The notes under the pieces are model-generated. The model ran no database searches. It was given only the letters and a program-made list of their open reading frames with translations, and had not been told where the DNA came from. Shown here piece after piece: positions 51,051-59,312 of a stretch of 64,000 bases of DNA. The stretch is from NCBI GenBank assembly GCA_910579755.1, contig CAJTVB010000017.1, forward strand, positions 1-64,000, read 5' to 3'. Every line of letters starts with the position of its first letter. The stretch's first letter is position 1. Source of the stretch: an uncultured Acetatifactor sp. (GTDB lineage: Bacteria > Bacillota > Clostridia > Lachnospirales > Lachnospiraceae). A program made the position numbers and the translations under genes.

Positions 51051-52481
51051 ATGAAGGTTCAGGGAAGTAAGTTTATTCAGGAAAAAAGGCCTTTGCTGTC
51101 TGAACTGCTGGCCAGACTTTTGGACTGTTATCCTTATGCGTCCATACTGGCGGTGGATTCCAGGTCAAAGGTTTATGCCGTATCCAAAAGGAATATGAGC
51201 GCAGGGGAGGGTAGTCTGGGCACTGCAAGAGGATTTGTGGCAAAGGTGTCTGACGGAAAGCATTATGCGGAGTATTCCTTTAATATGATCTCGGAGGAAG
51301 AGCTGGATTCAATTGTGGAAAAAATCGGGGAGCTGGTGGAATCGTCAGACCGGCTGCTTCTCCCGGGCATGGAGGAAAGTGAATATTTGATCCCTGAAGA
51401 GGAAAGGACTGTGTTTACAGGCAGTACGGATTATAAGATTGATCCGCAAGCCATGGGAGACGAGGCCATTCTGGAGCATCTGCGGGGAATTAAGGAAAAG
51501 GGACTGGCATTTGACGACAAGATTCTGGATTGTACAGTCAGATGTGAATATCAGAAATATTCGAAACTGTTTCTGTCCAGAGACAAGGATATGGAGCAGA
51601 ATGTCATGTGGATGACCGGAGTCACAGCCTTTGCGGCGGCAAGGGGAGAGGAGATTAAGGACTATTATATGTCCTATTCCAATCTGGGCGGCGCTGAATT
51701 GCTTTCCCGGATGGAGGCCGATGTAGAGAAAGGAGCCAAAGTCACGCTGGAGCTGCTGGACAGCGAGCCTATGGTGCCAGGTGAGTACGACTGTATCTGT
51801 GCGCCGGATGTTACGGGCATGATCGTGCACGAGGCTTTTGGCCATGGCGTGGAGATGGACATGTTTGTGAAAAAAAGGGCTCTGGCCCAGAAGTATGTGG
51901 GAGAGTATGTGGCCTCCAGTCTGGTCACCATGCATGACGGCGCATCTGCGGCTTCTGAGACAGCCACTTACTTTTTTGACGACGAAGGTACCATGGCCCA
52001 TGATACTGTGGTTATTGACAAGGGAGTCCTGAAGCAGGGAATCAGTGATCTGCAGTCAGCTCTTATTCTGGGGACGGAGCCTACCGGAAACGGCAGAAGG
52101 GAAAGCTATCGCAGAAAAGCATACACACGAATGACAAACACCTATTTTGAAGGCGGGAAGGATACGGTGGAGGATATGATTGCCTCTGTGGATTACGGTT
52201 TCCTTCTTGAAAATCCCAGCAGCGGTATGGAGGATCCTAAAAACTGGGGCATTCAGTGCATGGTGAACATAGCCAGAGAGATTCGTGGCGGAAAGCTCAC
52301 AGGAAAGATATTCTCCCCTATCGTCCTTACCGGGTATGTGCCGGATCTGCTGAAATCCATATCCATGATGTCGGCAGATGCGGAGCTGAACGGCGGAGGC
52401 ATGTGCGGAAAGGGCTACAAGGAGTGGGTCAAGGTATCGGACGGCGGCCCTTATATCAAGGCCAGGATCCGATTGGGATAG
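51051..52481 (+). CDS. TldD/PmbA family metallopeptidase, TldD-type subunit
   Basis: A 476-residue protein with the catalytic zinc motif HEAFGH (in MIVHEAFGHGVEMD) characteristic of TldD, the protease-active member of the TldD/TldE pair that trims peptides such as microcin precursors in enterobacteria. ATG 51051 follows AAGGGAG; an upstream in-frame extension crosses the promoter. The partner subunit follows after 71 bases. Confidence 0.92.
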   Translation: MKVQGSKFIQEKRPLLSELLARLLDCYPYASILAVDSRSKVYAVSKRNMSAGEGSLGTARGFVAKVSDGKHYAEYSFNMISEEELDSIVEKIGELVESSDRLLLPGMEESEYLIPEEERTVFTGSTDYKIDPQAMGDEAILEHLRGIKEKGLAFDDKILDCTVRCEYQKYSKLFLSRDKDMEQNVMWMTGVTAFAAARGEEIKDYYMSYSNLGGAELLSRMEADVEKGAKVTLELLDSEPMVPGEYDCICAPDVTGMIVHEAFGHGVEMDMFVKKRALAQKYVGEYVASSLVTMHDGASAASETATYFFDDEGTMAHDTVVIDKGVLKQGISDLQSALILGTEPTGNGRRESYRRKAYTRMTNTYFEGGKDTVEDMIASVDYGFLLENPSSGMEDPKNWGIQCMVNIAREIRGGKLTGKIFSPIVLTGYVPDLLKSISMMSADAELNGGGMCGKGYKEWVKVSDGGPYIKARIRLG

Positions 52482-52552
52482 ATATGGAAGGATTCACAGG
52501 CGAAAAGCGGGACATTTAAAGAAGGTATATTCAGGAAAGGCAGGTATATATT

Positions 52553-53827
52553 TTGATCGGACAGATTAAGACTGCGTTGGATCAGTCAGGGATTGAGGCA
52601 TATCGGATCGCGGAAAGTGTCCAGGAATCACTGGAATGCTTTTTTATACGTAAAAGACTGGATCAGAAAAGAAGGACCTATTTGATTGATTATTCTGTGA
52701 CGGTATTTCGCCCTTTTGAAAAGGACGGACAGAAAATGCTGGGTTCTTCCACCGTGAATATTCATCCGGGAATGGAAGAGAAGGAGATGCTGGATATTTT
52801 GCAGGGCGCGTACAGCGCGGCGGCGCTGGTCTGCAACCCTTATTATGAGCTTACCAGAGGGAAAAAAGAAGAGATGGCTCCTGCAAAAGGCCGCTTTGCC
52901 GGGCAGGATCTGGAGGAAAGCACCAGGCAGATGGTGGAGGCGCTGTATGCGGCGGATACTGCAGAAGAGGTATTTATCAATTCTGCGGAAGTATTTGCCA
53001 AACGTGTGGTGAAGCGCATTGTGAATTCCCGGGGAGTGGATGTGAGCTATGAAACCTGCCAGGTGTCGGGGGAATATGTAGTTCAGTGTCCTAAGCCTCA
53101 GGATGTGGAGACCTATCATCAGTTTGCATATCGGGATGCACAGACAGAGGAACTGCGCCGCCAGGTGGAAGAGGCGCTTTCCATGACACAGGCAAGGGCG
53201 AAGGCCGTAAAAGCGCCGAAAGCGGGAGAGTATACGGTGATTCTTTCCGGCAGGCAGGTCCGGGAGGTCTTAAGCTATTATCTTGTCCGTTCTCAGACCG
53301 GCATGGTCTATCAGAAATATTCCAATTATGAGATCGGAGCGCCGATACAGGGACAGGAGATTTCGGGAGATGCCGTTACTATTGAACTGAAGGCAAAGGA
53401 GCCCTACAGTGAGGAGGGAATTCCTATGAAGGACCGGATCTTGATGGAGAAGGGAACTCTGAAGACGCTTCATGGGGGAAGCCGGTTTGCTTATTATCTG
53501 GGAATAGAGCCCACAGGAGACTACAGAAGTATTTGGGTTCATGAGGGCAGCCGTACTCTGGAAGAAATGAAATCGGAGCCGTATCTGCACATTGTAAGCT
53601 TTTCCGATTTTCAGATGGATGGCTTTTCCGGATATTTTGGAGGAGAGATCCGACTGGCCTTTTGGTACGACGGCGAGACAGTGACGCCGGTGACAGGAGG
53701 CTCCGTCAACGGAAGTATACTGGAGGCACAGGGGCGAATGACCTTTTCCAAGGAACGTTATCGGGACGAAAATTATGATGGTCCCTGCGCCGTTCGGATT
53801 GAAGGCGTAAAGGTAGCCGGGGAGTGA
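52553..53827 (+). CDS. TldE/PmbA-type partner protein
   Basis: A 424-residue TldD/PmbA family protein lacking the HExxxH motif, as expected for the TldE/PmbA subunit. Conserved features include the C-terminal GGS(V)NGSILEAQGRM region. It likely starts at TTG 52553 (AAAGGCAGG upstream), since no ATG fits. The heterodimer would form a nano-chamber protease; no peptide precursor gene was recognised nearby. Confidence 0.87.
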   Translation: MIGQIKTALDQSGIEAYRIAESVQESLECFFIRKRLDQKRRTYLIDYSVTVFRPFEKDGQKMLGSSTVNIHPGMEEKEMLDILQGAYSAAALVCNPYYELTRGKKEEMAPAKGRFAGQDLEESTRQMVEALYAADTAEEVFINSAEVFAKRVVKRIVNSRGVDVSYETCQVSGEYVVQCPKPQDVETYHQFAYRDAQTEELRRQVEEALSMTQARAKAVKAPKAGEYTVILSGRQVREVLSYYLVRSQTGMVYQKYSNYEIGAPIQGQEISGDAVTIELKAKEPYSEEGIPMKDRILMEKGTLKTLHGGSRFAYYLGIEPTGDYRSIWVHEGSRTLEEMKSEPYLHIVSFSDFQMDGFSGYFGGEIRLAFWYDGETVTPVTGGSVNGSILEAQGRMTFSKERYRDENYDGPCAVRIEGVKVAGE

Positions 53828-53830
53828 GCC

Positions 53831-53860
53831 GCCTTTTACAGCCTTTTACAGCCTTTTACA
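53831..53860. repeat. Three tandem copies of a 10-bp repeat
   Basis: GCCTTTTACA occurs exactly three times (53831-53860) between the convergent TldE and DUF5721 genes. The last copy contains the stop codon of the minus-strand gene, so repeat slippage would not change that protein. Confidence 0.9.
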
Positions 53861-54356
53861 GGCTTTCATAGGCGATGCCTTTTTTCTCCAGGTATTTTTT
53901 CAGGGCTTTGTCCCAGATATTGTCGGCCTCTTTGGACATGACAAAGGTATGATAGGCGGTTCCGGTGGTGAGTGTTGCCCTGGAACCGTCATAACGTATA
54001 TTCAAAACCAGAGCTTTAACCTGGGAGGGATCCGTATCGCAATTCTCCTTTTGCAGCAGGGCGGAAGCCTTTTCGGGCATCAGGTGCAGTACGAAACGGA
54101 AAAACAGAGGCGTGCGCTTCCCCTTGATCAGGTCAAAGCACAGCCCCTTGATTTCGTTCCAGGGACGAAACTCAAGGGCGGGGACTTCGGATTCCTGTTC
54201 CTGTCCGCTGAAAAACTCCTGATTGATGCGTCCGTCTATGGTAAAGGTATTGGCGGTGCCGATAACGGCTTCCTCCAGCAGAAAAACATCAAAGGTATCT
54301 GAGATCAGAAGCTGACTCATAAAATTTTTCATGGAAGTAATTTGTAATGCTGTCAT
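53856..54356 (-). CDS. DUF5721-like protein
   Basis: A 166-residue protein (LQITSMKNFMSQLLISDTFDVFLLEEAVI; CFDLIKGKRTPLFFRFVLHLMPEKA) resembling DUF5721, a Clostridia family of unknown function. ATG 54356 follows AAAGGAG; the frame continues upstream without a ribosome site. No membrane segment or signal is visible. Confidence 0.8.
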   Translation of the reverse strand: MTALQITSMKNFMSQLLISDTFDVFLLEEAVIGTANTFTIDGRINQEFFSGQEQESEVPALEFRPWNEIKGLCFDLIKGKRTPLFFRFVLHLMPEKASALLQKENCDTDPSQVKALVLNIRYDGSRATLTTGTAYHTFVMSKEADNIWDKALKKYLEKKGIAYESL

Positions 54357-54816
54357 ATTTCTCCTTTGCGCTGCTTTGTATGTTTTCGGATTAAAATCAC
54401 CGACAGTATAGCAACTATAATTGTCATTGGGGCGCCCGGCAAACCGCAATGTTCCTTCCCATTTCATGCCGGCCTTTTCCTGCATTTTTCCGGAAGCCGG
54501 TTCACCGGTGCATATGCCTGCTGTATGCAATGTGTATTTGTCAGCTCATTTTCAATAGGTGTACAATTCTAAAAGGAAGTTTCTATAATCCTTCTGTATA
54601 TATCTTCATTATACAAAAGGCTTCTCCTGTTTACAATATAATTCCCATGAAATTTTTGTCGGTAAACATATTTTTACTCATTGCGCTCCGTCTGTGGCCG
54701 AAGCAGTGGAGTATAGCAGGAGCAGATTCAGGATAAAAAAGGGGCGTATAGTCGCCGCAAAAAAACAGGCGCCACGGAACGATTCTGCTAAACCTGCTGT
54801 AAAACCTGGGAATCAC
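54357..54816. other. Intergenic region without recognised gene
   Basis: Some 460 bases between the DUF5721 gene and the tRNA promoter. Reading frames are short, lack ribosome sites and show no protein-like composition. I see no RNA fold that I can name. Confidence 0.5.
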
Positions 54817-54846
54817 TTGACAGCCCCTGCCGCAATAGGCTATAAT
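54817..54846 (+). promoter_or_regulatory. Promoter of the tRNA-Pro gene
   Basis: TTGACA (54817-54822), an 18-base spacer and TATAAT (54841-54846) precede the tRNA by ~40 bases. Confidence 0.75.
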
Positions 54847-54889
54847 ACATATTGTTTTGACAAACATTAATATAATATTGTTCTTATTG

Positions 54890-54964
54890 CGGGGTGTGGC
54901 TCAGCTTGGCTAGAGCGCCTGGTTTGGGACCAGGAGGTCGCAGGTTCGAATCCTGTCACCCCGA
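54890..54964 (+). tRNA. tRNA-Pro (anticodon TGG)
   Basis: All four arms pair: acceptor CGGGGTG/CACCCCG, D stem GCTC/GAGC, anticodon stem CCTGG/CCAGG with loop TTTGGGA (anticodon TGG), and T arm with GTTCGAAT. CCA is not encoded. The tRNA 3' half is the likely attachment site of the prophage. Confidence 0.96.
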
Positions 54965-54976
54965 TTGATGTATTAT

Positions 54977-55026
54977 AGCCGCAAATCCGGGAGTTGTTCA
55001 GTAAAATCAAGGGTTTGCGGCTTTTT
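54977..55026 (+). terminator. Terminator after tRNA-Pro
   Basis: AGCCGCAAA (54977-54985) pairs with TTTGCGGCT (55014-55022) and ends in TTTTT. Confidence 0.75.
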
Positions 55027-55109
55027 CTATGTCCGAATTTATAAGCTTAAATTATGCCCGATAAGTGCAATTTATAATATTTTTTGTCCAGATTTTGTCC
55101 AAGCTTGCC

Positions 55110-56105
55110 CTAATTAAAGAGGGCGTTCCGCAGCTTGTCGGCAGCGTCCCTCTTAGCCTTTTCCTCTTTCTCCATCATGGAGTGCCGGTATACGGATTTC
55201 ATCACATGGTCCGTCTCCCAACCGCCCATTTTAAGGATATCCGCCTCCGGTATCCCCATGGCTGACATTTGGCTTGCAAAGTAATGCCGGAGCTTGTGGA
55301 GCGGAAAGCGCGGGATCCCTAGCCTTTCCTCGACTTTCTCTAGGTGCTTTGTTATGCTGCCAGGGTGTCCCTTGTACACATACCCCTGCTCACGTATTTG
55401 TTCGGCCAGTGCTTCAGGTATGATGATGCTCCGAGTACTTTCAGTGGTCTTTGTAGTTTTGACTACCCACTCTTTCTTTGCGTTTTGCACCATGGCCTTG
55501 CTGATATGTGCGATATCCCCGTCAATATCTTCCGGTTGCAGCGCGCATATCTCTGATCGGCGCATTCCATAGCAGGCCAGAGTAATCGGAACCTCAAACG
55601 GTGTGTCCTTTACTTCTGCCAGTATCCTCTTTACATCCTCCTGAGAGGGCGTGTAAGGCTCAGATTTGACCTTTTGAGGGAGTGTGGTACTGACTTTAAG
55701 GTTCGGGCAAAAAGTCCCCAGAACAGCCGTCAAAAAGCCGTGGTAGTTGCGCACGGTCTTTGGGGACTTGCCTTTTGATATCTCATTGACCAGCTTGTTG
55801 ATTTCTATTTGTGTGATATCAGATACCGGGAGTTTCCGGAACCATTCAGGGAAGCGGTTCACATTTTCGGAGTATTCTTTTATCGTCCTGGGGGACAGGA
55901 CATTTCTTTTCATGTCCACATAGCTTTCGGCAGCACGCTGGAATGTCATCTGGGTATTTGCATTCCTTATCCGTTCTAATTCCTTCGCCATGGCAGTTAT
56001 GGCCTCTTTCTGCGTGGGCTTATAATCAAAAGTCACGGTATAAATCTGCCCCTTGTACATCTTCCTGACCCGGTAGCTGTCCGGACCTCTCTTTTCAATC
56101 TTCAT
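55110..56105 (-). CDS. int: Tyrosine site-specific integrase
   Basis: A 331-residue phage-type integrase: AP2-like N-terminal DNA-binding segment, SAM-like core (~55-140) and a catalytic domain with Arg182/183 (YGMRRSE), His270-x-x-Arg273 (HKLRH), Trp296 (GGW) and nucleophile Tyr306 (SVYRHSM). ATG 56105 follows AAGGAGG. Its position next to tRNA-Pro indicates that it catalysed insertion there. Confidence 0.95.
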   Translation of the reverse strand: MKIEKRGPDSYRVRKMYKGQIYTVTFDYKPTQKEAITAMAKELERIRNANTQMTFQRAAESYVDMKRNVLSPRTIKEYSENVNRFPEWFRKLPVSDITQIEINKLVNEISKGKSPKTVRNYHGFLTAVLGTFCPNLKVSTTLPQKVKSEPYTPSQEDVKRILAEVKDTPFEVPITLACYGMRRSEICALQPEDIDGDIAHISKAMVQNAKKEWVVKTTKTTESTRSIIIPEALAEQIREQGYVYKGHPGSITKHLEKVEERLGIPRFPLHKLRHYFASQMSAMGIPEADILKMGGWETDHVMKSVYRHSMMEKEEKAKRDAADKLRNALFN

Positions 56106-56282
56106 AGTATCATCCTCCTTAAAAATGGGTATAAAAATAACAGCCCGCGAAAAATCGCTTGCAAGCTGCTCCCGGAGATGATACAATCAGTGTAGGTTTG
56201 TCAGGCCTATGTATCCCTCCGGGATATATCTAAAGCCGTTCCTGTTGGCGCAGGGGCGGTTTTATATTGGTGTACGGTTTAA

Positions 56283-56741
56283 TTATGCTAATTCAAGAAC
56301 TCCAAGGCATGGTTCAAAGTAAATTACATAATTGTCAATACTTACGACATTTCCGTATTTCGCTTTGTAATATTTTAGAGTATCAATCAAAAAATCCTCT
56401 GTCACTTCAAGATATTCGGCTGTTTCGGAAAGGCTTTGGCAATGATGCTTGTGTGCTTTGATTATCCCCATAAGCCCGACAAGCTTGTTATATGCGTAGA
56501 TGCGTCCGTAAAGCTCCTGTTTTCTGTTGGAAACAGAGGACTGATCAAGTATATTTCCAGTTCCGGTATAATAGTGTCCCAGCTCCTCTGCCATGACACA
56601 CTTCTTTTCTATTTCAGACATTCCTCTTTTGATTGCAATTCGGTTTCCCTTGATTCTTCCTTTGCTTATCGGAAGATTTTTTTCCTTTGTGAGCAGTCCT
56701 TTACTGTCTGCCTCCATTAATAGTTGTTCATATGTAATCAT
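56283..56741 (-). CDS. ImmA/IrrE-type metallopeptidase
   Basis: A 152-residue protein with the motif AEELGHYYTG, the phage ImmA version of the HExxH site. Such proteases cleave the cognate CI-like repressor on DNA damage. It lies directly downstream of the repressor gene on the same strand, 52 bases away. Confidence 0.87.
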   Translation of the reverse strand: MITYEQLLMEADSKGLLTKEKNLPISKGRIKGNRIAIKRGMSEIEKKCVMAEELGHYYTGTGNILDQSSVSNRKQELYGRIYAYNKLVGLMGIIKAHKHHCQSLSETAEYLEVTEDFLIDTLKYYKAKYGNVVSIDNYVIYFEPCLGVLELA

Positions 56742-56793
56742 GGTATCATCCCCTTTTGTAATAATAGCAGATTACTTGTCCGATAAAACGGAC

Positions 56794-57234
56794 TTAAAAA
56801 TTTTCATCATCCATGATATCTTCTTCCAATCGCTTCAATTTATCAGGTGCGCTCATGTAATCGTCAGCATGGGCAGCGTTGACATAGTTTGTATCTTCCC
56901 TCAAATACCTTGGAACCTCTGTCAATAGCTTCACCTGCTCTGTAGCCTTATGCTTTCCTATGTCGTTGAGCTTTTCGTAAAACTCCATGATTTTGGGAAC
57001 TTTTTGTGATGGAAGTTCCATCTCTTCAGATTTTCCAACAATCCATGCTGGGTTCACATTTAAAGCTATGGCTATTGACTCAACAACAGGAATTTTTATC
57101 GTAGTAATCTTTCCGGTTTCATAACGCTGTATAGTGGATTTTGCAACACCTACCTTTTTGGCAATATCATCCAAAGTAACATCTCTTAAATCACGAGCAT
57201 ATTTGATTCTATTTCCTATTTCTGCATTTGTCAT
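56794..57234 (-). CDS. CI-like phage repressor
   Basis: A 146-residue protein with an Xre HTH at ~6-60 (RIKYARDLRDVTLDDIAKKVGVAKSTIQRYETGK) and a helical tail lacking a LexA-type peptidase domain, which fits inactivation by ImmA. It faces Cro divergently across the operator region. Confidence 0.92.
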   Translation of the reverse strand: MTNAEIGNRIKYARDLRDVTLDDIAKKVGVAKSTIQRYETGKITTIKIPVVESIAIALNVNPAWIVGKSEEMELPSQKVPKIMEFYEKLNDIGKHKATEQVKLLTEVPRYLREDTNYVNAAHADDYMSAPDKLKRLEEDIMDDENF

Positions 57235-57259
57235 GTTGAATCACCTCTCTATGACAGAC

Positions 57260-57288
57260 ATTATATTACATATTATTGCGCAATGCAA
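57260..57288 (-). promoter_or_regulatory. Repressor promoter
   Basis: On the minus strand TTGCAT, a 17-base spacer and TATAAT; operator 1 overlaps the -35 box. Confidence 0.7.
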
Positions 57289-57354
57289 TAGGAAAAACAA
57301 AATTATTAAAAAAAAGTTGCGTAGAGCTATTGACATACGTGTTGCGCAGTGCTA
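57276..57354. promoter_or_regulatory. Phage operator region with three 13-bp sites
   Basis: TTGCGCAATGCAA (57276-57288), TTGCGTAGAGCTA (57317-57329) and TTGCGCAGTGCTA (57342-57354) share TTGCGyA-rwGCwA. A fourth perfect dyad, TTGCGCAGCGCAA, lies at 57594-57606 within the end of cro. They overlap both divergent promoters in the manner of lambda-type operators. Confidence 0.75.
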
Positions 57355-57358
57355 CTAT
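57330..57358 (+). promoter_or_regulatory. Cro/early promoter
   Basis: TTGACA (57330-57335), a 17-base spacer and TACTAT (57353-57358), with operator 3 inside the spacer and operator 2 touching the -35 box. Confidence 0.75.
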
Positions 57359-57384
57359 TGATTTAGACGAAAGGAGGGATAATC

Positions 57385-57621
57385 TTGATTAACACAAACA
57401 AAATCAAGGGTAGAATGGCTGAATTGCAGATAACCCAGAAAGACGTTGCCAATTCATTAGGACTTGCGCAGCCTACTGTTAATCAGAAAATAAACAATAT
57501 TCGTCCTATGGATTTAAATGAGGCTGAAAAGCTGTCAGATTTACTGCATATAGAGCCAGAGGACTTTGCTGTTTATTTTTTTTACAGAGGAAGTTGCGCA
57601 GCGCAAAATCGAGGGAGCTGA
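57385..57621 (+). CDS. Cro-like HTH protein
   Basis: A 78-residue Xre-type protein (MAELQITQKDVANSLGLAQPTVNQKINNIRPMDLNEAEKLSDLL). It starts at TTG 57385 after AAGGAGG. First gene of the rightward early transcript. Confidence 0.87.
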   Translation: MINTNKIKGRMAELQITQKDVANSLGLAQPTVNQKINNIRPMDLNEAEKLSDLLHIEPEDFAVYFFYRGSCAAQNRGS

Positions 57622-57626
57622 AACAA

Positions 57627-57797
57627 ATGAACGTTCAAAAATTATTATCTATGTCTGTTGTAATAGTAGCGATATTCGCATTGGCAATTTCTAAGAAGGT
57701 ATTTAAGTTCCCTTCTTGCTACTGGCCTTACAGAATATACGTGATCGTTGTGGTTGCTTTATGGGCAATCTCTCAAGCTCATTTGCTATGTCCATAG
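57627..57797 (+). CDS. Possible small phage membrane protein
   Basis: A 56-residue frame with two hydrophobic segments (LLSMSVVIVAIFALAI and YVIVVVALWAISQ). GGGAG precedes ATG 57627. Its last third overlaps the convergent gene at 57703, so one of the two 3' ends may be non-coding. Confidence 0.4.
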   Translation: MNVQKLLSMSVVIVAIFALAISKKVFKFPSCYWPYRIYVIVVVALWAISQAHLLCP

Positions 57798-58155
57798 AAA
57801 TGCGGTCTACATATTTAATTGCTTCTGTCCAGTTATTTTCTTTGATAAGGAGATTGATTCTCCCTAATTCATCTCTGACAGGTTTCGGGAGATAGATGTA
57901 AACAAGGGAGTAACATGAAGAATACTCAGAAATAACATTTTCTGTTTGAAGTTGACAAACCTTATTGAAAGCTGACAGAAATTTTTCAAATATTTCTCGT
58001 TTATGTAAAACAGATTGCTCATAAGATTTTTGTTCCAGTTCCATTTTCTTTAACCGATACTGGTGATGGTTGTTGATTATGGCAATAAGCACAGGGGCAA
58101 TGATGGCAACAATAGCGGTTATCGAGGGCATTAAGCTGCTAATTTTTTCGATCAT
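57703..58155 (-). CDS. Counter-oriented phage membrane protein, possible moron
   Basis: A 150-residue protein with one N-terminal membrane helix (SITAIVAIIAPVLIAII) followed by a charged helical cytoplasmic part (LKKMELEQKSYEQSVLHKREIFEKFLSAF). ATG 58155 follows AAAGGAG. It is transcribed against all surrounding early genes, as expected of a gene expressed in the lysogen such as superinfection exclusion. No family recognised. Confidence 0.7.
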   Translation of the reverse strand: MIEKISSLMPSITAIVAIIAPVLIAIINNHHQYRLKKMELEQKSYEQSVLHKREIFEKFLSAFNKVCQLQTENVISEYSSCYSLVYIYLPKPVRDELGRINLLIKENNWTEAIKYVDRISMDIANELERLPIKQPQRSRIFCKASSKKGT

Positions 58156-58272
58156 GTCGATTTCTCCTTTCACATAATAGGAGAATTATATCACAAAAAC
58201 GGGATGACGTGAACTATTCAGCAAGCCGATTGAATATTTTCTGGAGTAGTTGGTGACTTAGAGGGGGGAGAA

Positions 58273-58515
58273 ATGGAAGATGTAATAAAAACGCTTTATC
58301 CTGATGCCTGGTCATACAAAAATAATTATATTGTATCGTGCACAAATGGAGATTTCCCATACATAAACATGCATGATGCCATTACAGCATTTTGCACACT
58401 GTTGAAAAATCATGGAATAATTATTGACCCAAATGAGATCGAAACAGCCATTGAGTTGTGCGGGAACTATGTAATAAGGCATGAAGTGCATCCAATGGGA
58501 ATTTACAAGCTGTGA
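58273..58515 (+). CDS. Small phage protein, unknown
   Basis: An 80-residue protein (MEDVIKTLYPDAWSYKNNYIVSC) with GGGGGGAG before the ATG. No recognised family; early region position. Confidence 0.65.
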   Translation: MEDVIKTLYPDAWSYKNNYIVSCTNGDFPYINMHDAITAFCTLLKNHGIIIDPNEIETAIELCGNYVIRHEVHPMGIYKL

Positions 58516-58533
58516 TGACGGGAGGTGATATGG

Positions 58534-58809
58534 ATGCCGAGAGTGGCATTGAGTCCAGAACAACGGAAGAGGCACAAGATCAAGGACTTGACAGAATGGA
58601 TTAACGGGCGGATGCGCAGCAAGGGCCTGGCGCAGGCGGACATAGCAAAGGCTCTGAATATTTCTCAGGAGGCAGTTTCTATCCGCCTGAATCCAAAGAC
58701 CTATGAAAGGAACATACGGGCGGATCCCTTCAGGTACGGGGACTTGCTAATAATCTTTAAATTATTGGAAGCCACACCGGAAGAGAAGGAACGACTGCTA
58801 ACACTGTAA
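58534..58809 (+). CDS. Small phage HTH protein
   Basis: A 91-residue protein with an HTH (RMRSKGLAQADIAKALNISQEAVSIRLNPKTYERNI). ATG 58534 follows GGGAGGTGAT. Probably an early regulator. Confidence 0.75.
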   Translation: MPRVALSPEQRKRHKIKDLTEWINGRMRSKGLAQADIAKALNISQEAVSIRLNPKTYERNIRADPFRYGDLLIIFKLLEATPEEKERLLTL

Positions 58810-58826
58810 GAGAGGAGAAAAACGGG

Positions 58827-58959
58827 ATGAATTTGGATGTTGTGACAATCCAGGACTGCATTGATATGTATGATCTGAAAGAATATAGCACTCAATGACG
58901 GAAAAGTCATTGGATTTAAGGCAGAAAAAATCCCTACGGCTGACCGCGAATCAGCGTAA
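58827..58959 (+). pseudogene. Frameshifted small phage gene
   Basis: The frame opens with MNLDVVTIQDCIDMYDLKE after AGAGGAG and hits TGA at 58896. From about 58885 the +1 frame reads IALNDGKVIGFKAEKIPTADRESA-stop, which matches the expected second half of such small phage proteins as I remember them. A single-base indel near 58882-58886 would join them. A programmed shift cannot be excluded. Confidence 0.6.
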
Positions 58960-59022
58960 GGATTGGGTACAGAACAAATATATCTCTGCATCCATTATAC
59001 GGGTGCAGAAAGGAAAAGTCAA

Positions 59023-59199
59023 ATGGATAATGTGTATTGTAGCTGTGATGAGTGCGCATACAACCGGGACAGGATGTGCGGAAAGGAATCCATCTCTATA
59101 TCATGGACAACCACCAATGAATTCCAGCGCGGGGAAAGGGTGAGCTATCCGGTATGCGCAGATTATAAGGAGATTGGCGAAGATGATGGAACAGATTGA
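59023..59199 (+). CDS. Cys-rich DUF1540-like small protein
   Basis: A 58-residue protein with CSCDECAYNRDRMCGKESISI, resembling the DUF1540 cysteine pattern (probable metal binding). ATG 59023 follows AAAGGAAAAG. The frame is open upstream without a ribosome site. Confidence 0.65.
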   Translation: MDNVYCSCDECAYNRDRMCGKESISISWTTTNEFQRGERVSYPVCADYKEIGEDDGTD

Positions 59200-59312
59200 A
59201 GTGGAAAATTCCACGGTAGTTGATTGGTGGTGAGAGGACCAGGAATACCGGGTGCCGAGCAGGGAACGGATTAAGAGGGAAAGACAAGCCTATGAAGAGG
59301 AGGAAAGAGAAG

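Noticed and set aside
51051..53827. Bacteriocin or RiPP cluster around TldD/TldE
   Set aside because: No short precursor gene, cyclase or exporter was found near; TldD/TldE pairs are common housekeeping genes.
53856..54530. Longer start for the DUF5721 gene at 54530
   Set aside because: The extra 58 codons have no ribosome site and unrelated composition; ATG 54356 has AAAGGAG.
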